A stretch of 64,000 nt of DNA. Origin: Candidatus Obscuribacter phosphatis. GTDB lineage: Bacteria; Cyanobacteriota; Vampirovibrionia; Obscuribacterales; Obscuribacteraceae. Positions 26,930-35,159 of the stretch are shown here, one piece after another. The stretch spans positions 109,994 to 173,993 of the forward strand of contig MOYA01000005.1 of NCBI GenBank assembly GCA_001899315.1. Direction: 5' to 3'. Positions within the stretch are counted from its first letter, which is position 1. Every line of letters starts with the position of its first letter. The position numbers were made by a program, and so were the translations under genes. The notes under the pieces were generated by a model. The model was not told the DNA's origin, searched no databases, and worked only from the letters and a program-made list of their open reading frames with translations.

Positions 26930-29194
26930 TTATTGCACTTCCAGAGCCTGATAGCGGGCTCTCAGAATGTCCACTTTTGATTTGATGTAAGCACGGTCAG
27001 CAGCATCCATGGCAGCCGGAGTCCAAGAATGCGGATCGGCTTTCACAGCTGCCATCAACTCCTCAAGCGAACCTTTTTGCCATTCGGGATGAGCGCTGAG
27101 TTCCTTCATCGCTTGGGCGAAAAGTTCCTCGAAGCGGTCTTCGCGCATGATCTTACCTTCCAGAAGCTCCCAGAACATGGACCAGACAGCTTCGGAACGA
27201 ATGAACAGTTGCATTATCCACCAGGTGCGAGCGTAAAGCTCTTTGGTTTTGACTCGCACCTCTTCGTCGATTTCATCACGCAGCTTAGCGCCCATTTCGG
27301 TAGAGCTGGTCATACCGCGCTGACCAAGCGAGATAGGACCAAGCTTCTCAGAACCATACCAACGACCGATGGCACGGTAAATGCTACCGCTTACCACCTC
27401 AAAGTCGTTGTCGGGGCCTGAGTCTTTGGTATCCAGCCAGACCAGTTGTGCAGCACTGCCGCCGAAGCCGCAGACCGCGTTGGCATAGACATTATCTAAA
27501 GTCTTGGTAAAGCTATCACCGCACGGTGTTTTGAAAGTCAGACCACCGGCGCGTCCGCGAGGTTCAACGGCGATGAAACGTACTTTCTCATCGGTACGGC
27601 CACAGCTTGCCTCGAAAGCAACGCCTAGGGCATGACCGACTTCGTGCACAGTGGTGTTGAAGATCTGGTCGAAAGTCTGTGTCACCTCAGTCTTAACACC
27701 CATCAAATGACGCAGTAACCCTTCAAAGAAGTCTTCTTGAGTGACTGTAGATTTAGCCAGTTCAACACTCATGCCTTTGCCTTTCAGCTTTGCTTTTTCA
27801 AGCTCAGCCAGTTCTTCGGCATAGAGCGCTGTCTCGTTCACTACGTTTTCCAACTCAGCACCGGTTAAACCACCCAACACACTGGCGATTGCCGGAAAAC
27901 TGACATTGGCATCAAGAGGCACTTCGCGCTTGGCGGCATGCACTTTCAAGATTTCAACACGACCGGCCAGATGCGGCGGATCTACCTTGATCTTCCAAGT
28001 GAACCGACCAGGACGCAAAAGAGCAGGGTCCAAGATATCGACACGGTTGGTGGCACCAAAAATCCACAAACCAAAGTTCTGGTTGCCGGTGTTCAGACCT
28101 TGCAATTCAACCAAAATCTGGTTCAAAGTTTGGTCGGCTTCAGGGTGCGCCACTGGTCCGTTCGAACGGGCGCGTCCAACTGCATCAAGCTCGTCGATAA
28201 AGATGATACAAGGGCGCTTTTCACGAGCGTCGGCAAACATTTCGCGGACACGGTTAGCACCAAGCCCGACAAACATCTCCACAAAGTCTGAGCCAGAGAT
28301 AACGAAAACCGGCACGCCGCACTCTTTTGCCAGAGCAGTAATGAGCAGGGTTTTACCAGTTCCTGGAGGTCCTTCCAGCAAGACGCATTGGGGCAAGTTA
28401 CCGCCAAAGCGAGACTTCTTGCTCAAGCTCTGCAACTGTTGCATCAGCTCGTTAGCCGAAACCTTCAATGGCAAGTTTGCCCCGTTCTGTCCACTTTGGC
28501 GGCCTTTGCTCCTTTTCTCTTCTTCTTCGGCGCGCAACTTGTTGACTATTTCGGCTTGTTCCTGAATTTTCAGCTTGACCTTTTTCATCTGCCTGATGGC
28601 TTCGGGCACACCGGCAACATCGTCAAAACCATTGCCTTTGATTTCATCAGGTTTGATCCACTGACCGAAAGACTTGTCGGCTATGCCTTGAGCATCACCG
28701 GCACCGCCGCGGTTTGGCATCAAACCCCGACGAGGGCCACCAAACAAATTGCGCCACTGACCGGTGAAGATCATAAAGAAGAAGCTGATGATGAGAAAAC
28801 CGAGAAGCAGTTTGGCTATCCACCAAACTCCATTCATAAAGGTTTCGGCCACCGTCGTAAGCGAAGTCGGGCTATGACCAAGATCATTGGCAGCATCATC
28901 ACCGGCGATACTGCGTCTGTCCTTAATAATGATTTCGATTGGCTTACCGTCTGCTGTCGCAGCAACAACTGAATCATTAGTAAACTGAGGCGCTGATTTT
29001 TCAGCAGTTTTCTCTTTCTGTTCAGCAAATGCCGGGGTGCCTGGCATAGGGCCTTTGTCATAGGCACTGTGCTCGGTGTTGTTGAAATTGACCGGTGGTC
29101 CTTGCGATATCACGCCATTGTCCATACGCGAGATACCGAAAAGAGCCAGACCAACCAACCCAACAAAAAATGCGGGTACTATGTAGTTTTTCAT
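26930..29194 (-). CDS. Divergent FtsH-like AAA+ zinc protease
   Basis: This 754-residue membrane protease should unfold and degrade membrane or soluble proteins with ATP. It has an N-terminal membrane helix, a roughly 80-residue non-cytoplasmic loop, a second helix (about 122-143), then the AAA domain. Motifs: Walker A GPPGTGKT, pore loop FVEMFVGLGANR, Walker B IIFIDELD, and second-region TNRVDILDPALLRPGRF. The zinc site is HEVGH at 517-521, with a later Asp in GPDNDFE as likely third ligand. All catalytic parts are present. It differs from standard FtsH in a charged Arg/Glu-rich insertion before the AAA core and low similarity in the protease domain, so it is probably a specialised paralog. 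Confidence 0.88.
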   Translation of the reverse strand: MKNYIVPAFFVGLVGLALFGISRMDNGVISQGPPVNFNNTEHSAYDKGPMPGTPAFAEQKEKTAEKSAPQFTNDSVVAATADGKPIEIIIKDRRSIAGDDAANDLGHSPTSLTTVAETFMNGVWWIAKLLLGFLIISFFFMIFTGQWRNLFGGPRRGLMPNRGGAGDAQGIADKSFGQWIKPDEIKGNGFDDVAGVPEAIRQMKKVKLKIQEQAEIVNKLRAEEEEKRSKGRQSGQNGANLPLKVSANELMQQLQSLSKKSRFGGNLPQCVLLEGPPGTGKTLLITALAKECGVPVFVISGSDFVEMFVGLGANRVREMFADAREKRPCIIFIDELDAVGRARSNGPVAHPEADQTLNQILVELQGLNTGNQNFGLWIFGATNRVDILDPALLRPGRFTWKIKVDPPHLAGRVEILKVHAAKREVPLDANVSFPAIASVLGGLTGAELENVVNETALYAEELAELEKAKLKGKGMSVELAKSTVTQEDFFEGLLRHLMGVKTEVTQTFDQIFNTTVHEVGHALGVAFEASCGRTDEKVRFIAVEPRGRAGGLTFKTPCGDSFTKTLDNVYANAVCGFGGSAAQLVWLDTKDSGPDNDFEVVSGSIYRAIGRWYGSEKLGPISLGQRGMTSSTEMGAKLRDEIDEEVRVKTKELYARTWWIMQLFIRSEAVWSMFWELLEGKIMREDRFEELFAQAMKELSAHPEWQKGSLEELMAAVKADPHSWTPAAMDAADRAYIKSKVDILRARYQALEVQ

Positions 29195-29499
29195 AAAGAC
29201 TCCTAGTTCCCTTAGCGCGGGAACCGTTTATAGAAAAGTGGGAAAAACATCCGCTCAAATGAACTGCGGATGCACCGGGAAATTAAGTAATATGATTGCG
29301 TCATATCTATTTGCTTGGCATTTTGGTGTGTGTGTTTTTTCCTCGGTAAAAGATCGGTTGAAAGATACCTCCAACCTAAAGAAAAGCTGAAGGAAGGGCA
29401 AGCTCTTGCAGCAACAAGGTTGTACATCTGCAAAATTACTGCTGCCCGAGCGGTGCAAGGAGCGGCCACTCGGGCAGTTTTTATTGAGACAGCTTGAAC
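29195..29499. other. Gap upstream of the FtsH-like gene
   Basis: About 305 bases. It contains the start signals of the FtsH-like gene on the minus strand and a strong + strand terminator-like hairpin at 29442-29482 with no annotated + gene ahead of it. Confidence 0.5.
29442..29482 (+). terminator. Strong terminator-like hairpin, + strand T-run
   Basis: CTGCCCGAG (29442-29450) pairs with CTCGGGCAG (29469-29477), with an inner GG/CC pair, and five Ts follow on the + strand. It lies just beyond the 3' end of the SDR gene on the minus strand, where the T-run is weaker. It could serve both strands or end an unannotated + strand RNA. Confidence 0.7.
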
Positions 29500-30486
29500 T
29501 TAGCCGAAGACTAGGAAACAACCCAAGCCAAAAGCCAGAAGCGCGAGCGACCCAACCAAGAGATAGCCGCTCAATGTAGGCGGCTGCCTATAGGGCTGCC
29601 TGTAAGTCTGACTATAAGGCTGTTTCTTATCCAATATTCCGCTCAGACTGGCAGGCGGCTCACCCAGAAAGAAGTCGGGCATGAGGGCAGCTCCAGGTTC
29701 GCAGGAATAAGCAGCGAAGTCGGTGACACCGGACTTTCTAAGCACCGCTGTATCGATATAGAAACAGCCGGTATTGGCCGGCGTTTTATCGGTAAAGATA
29801 TGCCAGGCGGCATCGGCGACTATTTCTGGTCGCCGCGACATCTTTGCCACAGCCTCTCCTCCCAGCTTGTTGCGTACGGCACTGGTATCAATGGTGGTTT
29901 CAGGCCAGAGCGAGTTGACCTTGATGCCGTAAGGCTCAAACTCTGCCGCCAGACCAAGGGTGGTCAAACTCATACCATACTTAGAGAGAGTATAGGCCAC
30001 ATGCCGCTTGAACCAACCCGGAAGAAGATTGAGCGGCGGCGAGAGATTGAGAATATGACCGTTCTCACTCTTGCGCAAATAGGGCAGAGCATGACGAGCC
30101 AAAAGAAACACCGCCCGCATATTGATGGCATGCATCAAATCATAATGCTTGCTTTCGGTGCTAGGTGTGTCTGACAAACGAATGGCGCCGGCATTGTTGA
30201 CCAATATATCGATGCCGCCAAAGGTTTCCACAGCTTTGTTTATGGCGGCGACAATCTGCGCCTCATCCCGCACATCGAGAGGAACGGCAAGGGCTTCACC
30301 ACCGGCGGCACGCACTGCATCGCAGGCTGTATAAATAGTGCCGGGCAATGTAGGCTGCTCGCTGACAGTTTTAGCGGCAATAACCACCTTGGCACCATCG
30401 GCGGCGGCACGCAAGGCAATAGCCAGGCCAATGCCACGCGAGCCACCTGTGATGAAGACTACTTTATTCTTGAGATTCTTTTCCAT
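29500..30486 (-). CDS. Tail-anchored short-chain dehydrogenase/reductase
   Basis: This 328-residue protein is an NAD(P)-dependent oxidoreductase of the SDR superfamily. It has GGSRGIG near residue 15, NNAG near 100, and the catalytic Tyr165/Lys169 in YTLSK. The pattern is closest to the HSDL2-like group. The last ~22 residues (YLLVGSLALLAFGLGCFLVF) form a hydrophobic helix, so the enzyme is likely anchored to a membrane by its C-terminus. A Tyr/Arg/Gln/Pro-rich linker precedes the helix. Its start overlaps the end of the rhomboid gene by 23 bases, so translation is probably coupled. Confidence 0.88.
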   Translation of the reverse strand: MEKNLKNKVVFITGGSRGIGLAIALRAAADGAKVVIAAKTVSEQPTLPGTIYTACDAVRAAGGEALAVPLDVRDEAQIVAAINKAVETFGGIDILVNNAGAIRLSDTPSTESKHYDLMHAINMRAVFLLARHALPYLRKSENGHILNLSPPLNLLPGWFKRHVAYTLSKYGMSLTTLGLAAEFEPYGIKVNSLWPETTIDTSAVRNKLGGEAVAKMSRRPEIVADAAWHIFTDKTPANTGCFYIDTAVLRKSGVTDFAAYSCEPGAALMPDFFLGEPPASLSGILDKKQPYSQTYRQPYRQPPTLSGYLLVGSLALLAFGLGCFLVFG

Positions 30487-31123
30487 GTTTGTCTCCTGAG
30501 AAGCGCGTTACGACATAGCCGATAAACAAGCCGACCAAATGCACTAGGGCAGAGCCGCTGGGACCGGCGTCGAGAGGCAGCGAAGTGAGGACGGTCACCT
30601 GTTCGAAATAAAAGAACAAGACCACCATCCAAGCTTTGATATAAAAATTGACCACCGGCAAAAAGCCGATGATGCTTTGCGGTGCTACGGCAAGTACCCC
30701 GCCCATAACGCTGGAAACCGCAGCAGAGGCACCCAGATAAACGACAGCTTCGCCCTCTGGTCCAAGCGGACTGAGAAAGACGAGGACGGCCAAAGCCGAC
30801 AAAAGAGCACCGGCGACATAGACAAGCAAAAACCGTCTAGCCCCTAAGACTCTTTCTAAGATCGGCCCCATCGCTAAAAAGAACAGCATATTACCGATTA
30901 GGTGACCCCATCCGGCATGAGCCAGGGTGTGAGTGAACATGCTGGGCAGCACATAGAGAAAAGCCGGCAGCCAGAAATAATTCTCGCGAATCTGAAAGAA
31001 CTGCTCTGGAATAAAAGTGAAGGCGAAGCCGTTCACCAGACCGGCTCTATCGAGTAGAAAACAGAACACAGTGACAGCGATGAGCTGGGCTGTTATTGAA
31101 GGGAAGGTAGATTTGGCGGACAT
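30464..31123 (-). CDS. Rhomboid-family intramembrane serine protease
   Basis: This 219-residue protein has about six membrane helices. The rhomboid features are HTLAHAGWGHLIGNM in the second helix, the catalytic Ser133 in GASAAV, and the catalytic His195 in VHLVGL. Rhomboids cut within or next to the membrane helices of other proteins. The ATG at 31123 has AAGGAG six bases upstream, better than a GTG overlapping that site. It lies 23 bases after an upstream membrane protein gene and overlaps a tail-anchored SDR gene downstream. Confidence 0.9.
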   Translation of the reverse strand: MSAKSTFPSITAQLIAVTVFCFLLDRAGLVNGFAFTFIPEQFFQIRENYFWLPAFLYVLPSMFTHTLAHAGWGHLIGNMLFFLAMGPILERVLGARRFLLVYVAGALLSALAVLVFLSPLGPEGEAVVYLGASAAVSSVMGGVLAVAPQSIIGFLPVVNFYIKAWMVVLFFYFEQVTVLTSLPLDAGPSGSALVHLVGLFIGYVVTRFSGDKHGKESQE

Positions 31124-31146
31124 TGTCACTCCTTACCAAAAACTGG

Positions 31147-32574
31147 TTAGTTTGGGCCTCTCAAAAATGAGTCGACACTCTCTTGCGAATCAAAAGCAAA
31201 GGGAGTCAACTCGCGAGCATCGACCAGCACAAGCTTGGCGAAGACGCTTTGATCGGCGGTGATGTTAACGACGGTGAAAAGCCAATAGACCTTACCGTCC
31301 GCTCCTGTTTTAATGCGGGCCTCGACTGCTTTGTACTTTTCATGAGGAAAAGTCGGTAGAGCAGTCCAGACCTGTTTTTCAGCCTTACGCGGTCCATTCA
31401 AGGAAAATTCGGCACCAGGAATGTAGCTGCGCACAGCGCCTGTGCCGCCATCAAAAAGCAGCACTTCGGAAAGAGCGAAACTGGGACCAACTGGTTCCAG
31501 GGGAATCATCTGGGTCAAACCAAGTCCTTCAAAGACCTGGTAGAAAGGGAAGCGGTTGTCAGCAGCCACATGCACATCGTCAGGACTATAGCCGCCGGCA
31601 ACTGAGTCTTCGCTTACTTCGTAGATATTGTTGCGACCCAAGACTGTGTCGTAGTAGTTGACCAAACCGCTTTTGAACTTGCCATAACTCTCAGCATAAA
31701 GACGCCCCAATTCAAGCGGGAAAAGCGGCGCTCCCGGGAAGTTGCGGCCGGCCTCTTCGGGGGACCAAACGTTGTACCAACCACTGGGCAAAACTTCCAA
31801 GACGCTTGAGAAATAGGGAATCATGGCACCGGTGACCGACAGTTTGTAGCTGATGGCCGGAATGAGTAAAGTCCAGTTACCATCAGGCTTGAGATAATAC
31901 TGAGCATGGCTTGGACGAGAAAGCGGCAGACGCATGGCAAAAAGAGTGCGCACAAAATAAGACTCTTCGCCAAAATAGAACTGGGCAGCTTCGCCGCTAT
32001 GCAAATCGACCGACATACCGGGGTTATCGGCGTCGATTCGAACAATCTTAGAGACTGAGCCCATGAAATAATTGAGCCCCTCACGGTAATAAAACGGCAC
32101 CTGCCACCACATGCGCGGATGCAGCGGGTCTTTCATATCGGCGGTGATGTGCGGGTGTCCGGCACGCAAGAGACTCTCGTGGTTGGAGTTCTGTGCATAA
32201 ATTGTGGCAGTGGCCTTATTGAGCGCCCGACTGTCTTTGCTTACAGGCAAGAGATCCAGATTCTCAGGCTGAAGCGATAGGGCAATACTCCACTGATTGA
32301 GAGGCTCGACAAAGCTAACCGAAAACAACCAGACCGGCGTGGAAAAAAGTAGCACTGCCACAGTGACTATCCAGGCGCGACGAGGTTTGATTAGCCAGAA
32401 ACGCCAGGTCAAATAAGCCGAAAGAAAAATAGCCAGAGCGAAGGGCAGATATTTGTAGGCAGGCAATAGATATGGCTGCACCAAGGGCCAGATTGTCACA
32501 CCAAAGATAGTCATGCCAAAGACGGTGGCGACGACGGCCATCAGCGAAATCATGCGAAAAGGTCGCGTGTTCAT
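31147..32574 (-). CDS. Hypothetical membrane protein with large extracytoplasmic domain
   Basis: This 475-residue protein has three N-terminal membrane helices (about residues 8-30, 38-55 and 65-90) followed by a soluble domain of nearly 390 residues with beta-rich character and many aromatic residues. I recognise no family. The ATG at 32574 fits GAGG at the right distance; a GTG six bases upstream overlaps that site. It is the first gene of an operon with the rhomboid protease and the SDR. Confidence 0.75.
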   Translation of the reverse strand: MNTRPFRMISLMAVVATVFGMTIFGVTIWPLVQPYLLPAYKYLPFALAIFLSAYLTWRFWLIKPRRAWIVTVAVLLFSTPVWLFSVSFVEPLNQWSIALSLQPENLDLLPVSKDSRALNKATATIYAQNSNHESLLRAGHPHITADMKDPLHPRMWWQVPFYYREGLNYFMGSVSKIVRIDADNPGMSVDLHSGEAAQFYFGEESYFVRTLFAMRLPLSRPSHAQYYLKPDGNWTLLIPAISYKLSVTGAMIPYFSSVLEVLPSGWYNVWSPEEAGRNFPGAPLFPLELGRLYAESYGKFKSGLVNYYDTVLGRNNIYEVSEDSVAGGYSPDDVHVAADNRFPFYQVFEGLGLTQMIPLEPVGPSFALSEVLLFDGGTGAVRSYIPGAEFSLNGPRKAEKQVWTALPTFPHEKYKAVEARIKTGADGKVYWLFTVVNITADQSVFAKLVLVDARELTPFAFDSQESVDSFLRGPN

Positions 32575-32924
32575 TTGCACCTCGTTTTTGAGTGTTTGAT
32601 TAAAATTAAGGGTAGTAAGTGGTACCGTTCAGACGAAGCAATACAGAGCTCGGGCAAGAGCAGACAGACTGTTCATAGACATTAGATAGAGCCAAATAGA
32701 AGTAACCGGTATGCTTTCTCGCTTTGCTTGCTTTGAATGAAATAAGACACAGTACAAACTGACTATCAGACAAAGTTAGCTGCAGAAGCAATGAAAAGAA
32801 GTCGCCATTCGAGTATCGCGCCAAAAAGCTCTCCACTCATTTGAAAGAGTCTCAAAGAAAGTTCGCCCATGCGTACTAAGCCAAGAAAGTCTTGCTTGGC
32901 TTAGTACGCACTGCCCACAAAAGG
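32575..32924. other. Intergenic region with a 15-bp hairpin
   Basis: About 350 bases between two minus-strand genes. The upstream part shows no gene; the lower part holds the perfect hairpin at 32871-32909. Confidence 0.5.
32871..32909 (-). terminator. Hairpin after the secreted-protein gene
   Basis: A perfect 15-bp stem (GCGTACTAAGCCAAG with CTTGGCTTAGTACGC) and 9-base loop lies 15 bases beyond the stop codon of the 32925 gene. No T-run follows on either strand, so it may protect the mRNA end rather than terminate by itself. Confidence 0.6.
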
Positions 32925-33680
32925 CTAGAAGTCTTTGCTGTCGATATCTCTGAGAAGTGTATCCATGGAAGAGTCTTCTCCACCGGCACGTAGAATTTCT
33001 TTGTCGTTGAGAGCCCTTTTATATCCTGCCGGTAAGCGATAAGCGCTTAATGGAATCTCAGTCTTGTCCACCTTTGTAGAATTAACAATAAACTGGCTTA
33101 CAGTGCGTCTTTTCACACTCATATAGAGAGGAAAGCCGGCTTGCTGCGGCAAATTGTAATGGCGACGCATAAACAAACAAGCTTGTTCGGGTAACTTCCA
33201 GGCAGCAGTATCGGCCACACAATAACGACAATCTCTCAGGGTATCGATGCCTCGTTCCAGTTTCTCTTTCTCAGAAAGCTTTTCTTTCATCTTATAAATT
33301 TGCACCGGCGCACCATATTTAGTGCTTTTCTCAACAAAAGTCAAAGGAATGCGACTGAGACTAAAGCCCCAAAATATAACCGAAGACCTGAGCATATAAC
33401 CCTCATGACCGCTCAAGCTCGACTCAATGTACTTTCTATTGTTGCTATTGTAAGTAAAGACTTGCCACTGCGGAGCAGCTGCACAAATAGTCATGCCGTT
33501 AGCCGGATTGGACCAACTAAAGCCGTGAGCCCCGACCAAAAAACGAATACCGGGTCCATAGACCTGGCTATCTTGGCAGACTAGATAGCCGCTTTCTTTC
33601 GGCGGCAAGCCGGCAAAAGCCGGCAGGGCCGAGATTGCCAAAATCACTAGCAAAGAAAGCGCCTTTCTCAAATTTTTCAT
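32925..33680 (-). CDS. Secreted hypothetical protein coupled to MocR genes
   Basis: This 251-residue protein has a clear signal peptide (cleavage near PAFA, residue 23). The mature part has several cysteines (VCQD, TICAAA, DCRYC, QACLF) that could form disulfides. No domain is recognised. Its ATG overlaps the stop of the upstream MocR gene by four bases (ATGA), so it is translated with the regulators, which is an unusual neighbour for a secreted protein. Confidence 0.7.
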   Translation of the reverse strand: MKNLRKALSLLVILAISALPAFAGLPPKESGYLVCQDSQVYGPGIRFLVGAHGFSWSNPANGMTICAAAPQWQVFTYNSNNRKYIESSLSGHEGYMLRSSVIFWGFSLSRIPLTFVEKSTKYGAPVQIYKMKEKLSEKEKLERGIDTLRDCRYCVADTAAWKLPEQACLFMRRHYNLPQQAGFPLYMSVKRRTVSQFIVNSTKVDKTEIPLSAYRLPAGYKRALNDKEILRAGGEDSSMDTLLRDIDSKDF

Positions 33681-35158
33681 GCACTGAGCAAACTGGCAAA
33701 ATGCTCTAGACGCTTAGCCATCTCTTCTTCACCCAACCAGGTGAAAGAAATCGTATATTCCAGCGGTCGCGGATTGCCGAAGTACCACCAAGAAGTATTG
33801 GTGATTGGAAAGCCGGACTGCAGTGCCGCGCTCTCTATAGTCTGGCTATCAAAACCATCTTGGAAGCGCACAAGTAATTCCAGCCCTGCGCTTTCAGGGG
33901 CAGTCCAGATTTGGCGATCAAAAATAGACTCTAATTTTGAGATCAAACTCTGCCGACAAGAGGCATAGACCTGACGCTTCTGCCTGATTAGTTTCTCTAG
34001 GTGGCCCTCGTTGATAAAGTCAGACAATGCCGCCTGCTCTATGTAAGACACATCTCTTTCCACAAGGCTCTTACAGGCATGTACGGCTTGCACCATACCG
34101 GCAGGCAAGACCATAAAACCCAGCCTGGTCACAGGTGCCAAGACATTCCAAAGACAGGATAGATAAATTACCCTATCGCTGCTATCCATGCCTTGCAGAG
34201 ACGGCAGCGGTCTTCCATCATAACGAAACTCACTGTCATAGTCGTCTTCGATGATGTAAGCGCCGCATTTAGCAGCATAATCAAGCAGTTGCTTGCGCCT
34301 TATCATCGATAAAACGGCCCCGGTAGGTTCTTGGTGCGAAGGGGTGACATAGATTAGCTTAACGGGACCGGCCGCAATAAGCTCGTCTACTTTCATGCCT
34401 TGACTATCCACGCCAATCGGCAAAACTGTCGCGCCCCTAGCCAAAAGCTGCTCACGGGCTGTAGAGAAACCAGGTTCTTCGACAGCGACCAGATCGCCTT
34501 CTGAAAGCAGCAAGCGGGCAATCAAATCAAGACGCAAATTGCGTGAGGCAAAGACAACCAAACGCTCAGCATTTACTTTGACTGCACGGGCGCGGGTCAA
34601 ATAAGAGGCATAGGCTTCACGCAATGGTGGATAACCAAAAGGCTCGGGGGCATAAGACAACTGACTGGCAGATGATGAATCGACCTCGACACCGGCGCGG
34701 CAATGCCTGGCAATTAAGTCGCGCCAGATACCTAGTGGTACATCTTTGAGGCTGGGACCGTTATAAGAAACCAGGGTGGAAATTGCGCCGCTAGCCTGCC
34801 GAGACATCAGTCGGCGGGCAAAAGCCGAAAGCTCTACTTCTTTCAGGGGGGCATGCTCGTCCCGTACCGAAGGCTTCTCTTCTAATTCACCGGGCAGACG
34901 GGCAGCCACTTTTGTACCTGAGCCCATCTCGGCCACCACATAGCCTTGAGCCGATAATTCTTCGATGGCACGTGCCGCGGTTGAGCGCGACACACCAAGC
35001 TGCACAGCCATCTCTCGCACCGAAGGCAAAATAATATTGGGGCTGACCAGACCATCGATAATGCCCTGTCTAAGGCATTCGGCAATCTGTTTGCTCACTG
35101 GTCCATCACCATTAAAAGCAGCAGGCAGCTCTAAACGATCAATCAACACCGGCCGCAC
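33677..35158 (-). CDS. MocR-type regulator lacking the PLP lysine
   Basis: This 493-residue protein has an N-terminal GntR-type winged helix (ILPSVREMAVQLGVSRSTAARA) and a large aminotransferase-like domain (EDDYDSEFRY). In this family the PLP cofactor is bound by a lysine in a G-T-F-S-K type segment. Here the matching segment reads SCLWN, with Asn338 in place of lysine (codon at 34145-34147). The adjacent paralog keeps Lys338. This protein therefore probably cannot form the usual PLP imine. The GTG start follows the previous stop directly; a second GTG three codons later is also possible. Confidence 0.88.
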   Translation of the reverse strand: MRPVLIDRLELPAAFNGDGPVSKQIAECLRQGIIDGLVSPNIILPSVREMAVQLGVSRSTAARAIEELSAQGYVVAEMGSGTKVAARLPGELEEKPSVRDEHAPLKEVELSAFARRLMSRQASGAISTLVSYNGPSLKDVPLGIWRDLIARHCRAGVEVDSSSASQLSYAPEPFGYPPLREAYASYLTRARAVKVNAERLVVFASRNLRLDLIARLLLSEGDLVAVEEPGFSTAREQLLARGATVLPIGVDSQGMKVDELIAAGPVKLIYVTPSHQEPTGAVLSMIRRKQLLDYAAKCGAYIIEDDYDSEFRYDGRPLPSLQGMDSSDRVIYLSCLWNVLAPVTRLGFMVLPAGMVQAVHACKSLVERDVSYIEQAALSDFINEGHLEKLIRQKRQVYASCRQSLISKLESIFDRQIWTAPESAGLELLVRFQDGFDSQTIESAALQSGFPITNTSWWYFGNPRPLEYTISFTWLGEEEMAKRLEHFASLLSA

Positions 35159-35159
35159 C

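Noticed and set aside
29315-29497. A 60-codon + strand frame
   Set aside because: It runs through the terminator-like hairpin and lacks a ribosome site; better explained as non-coding.
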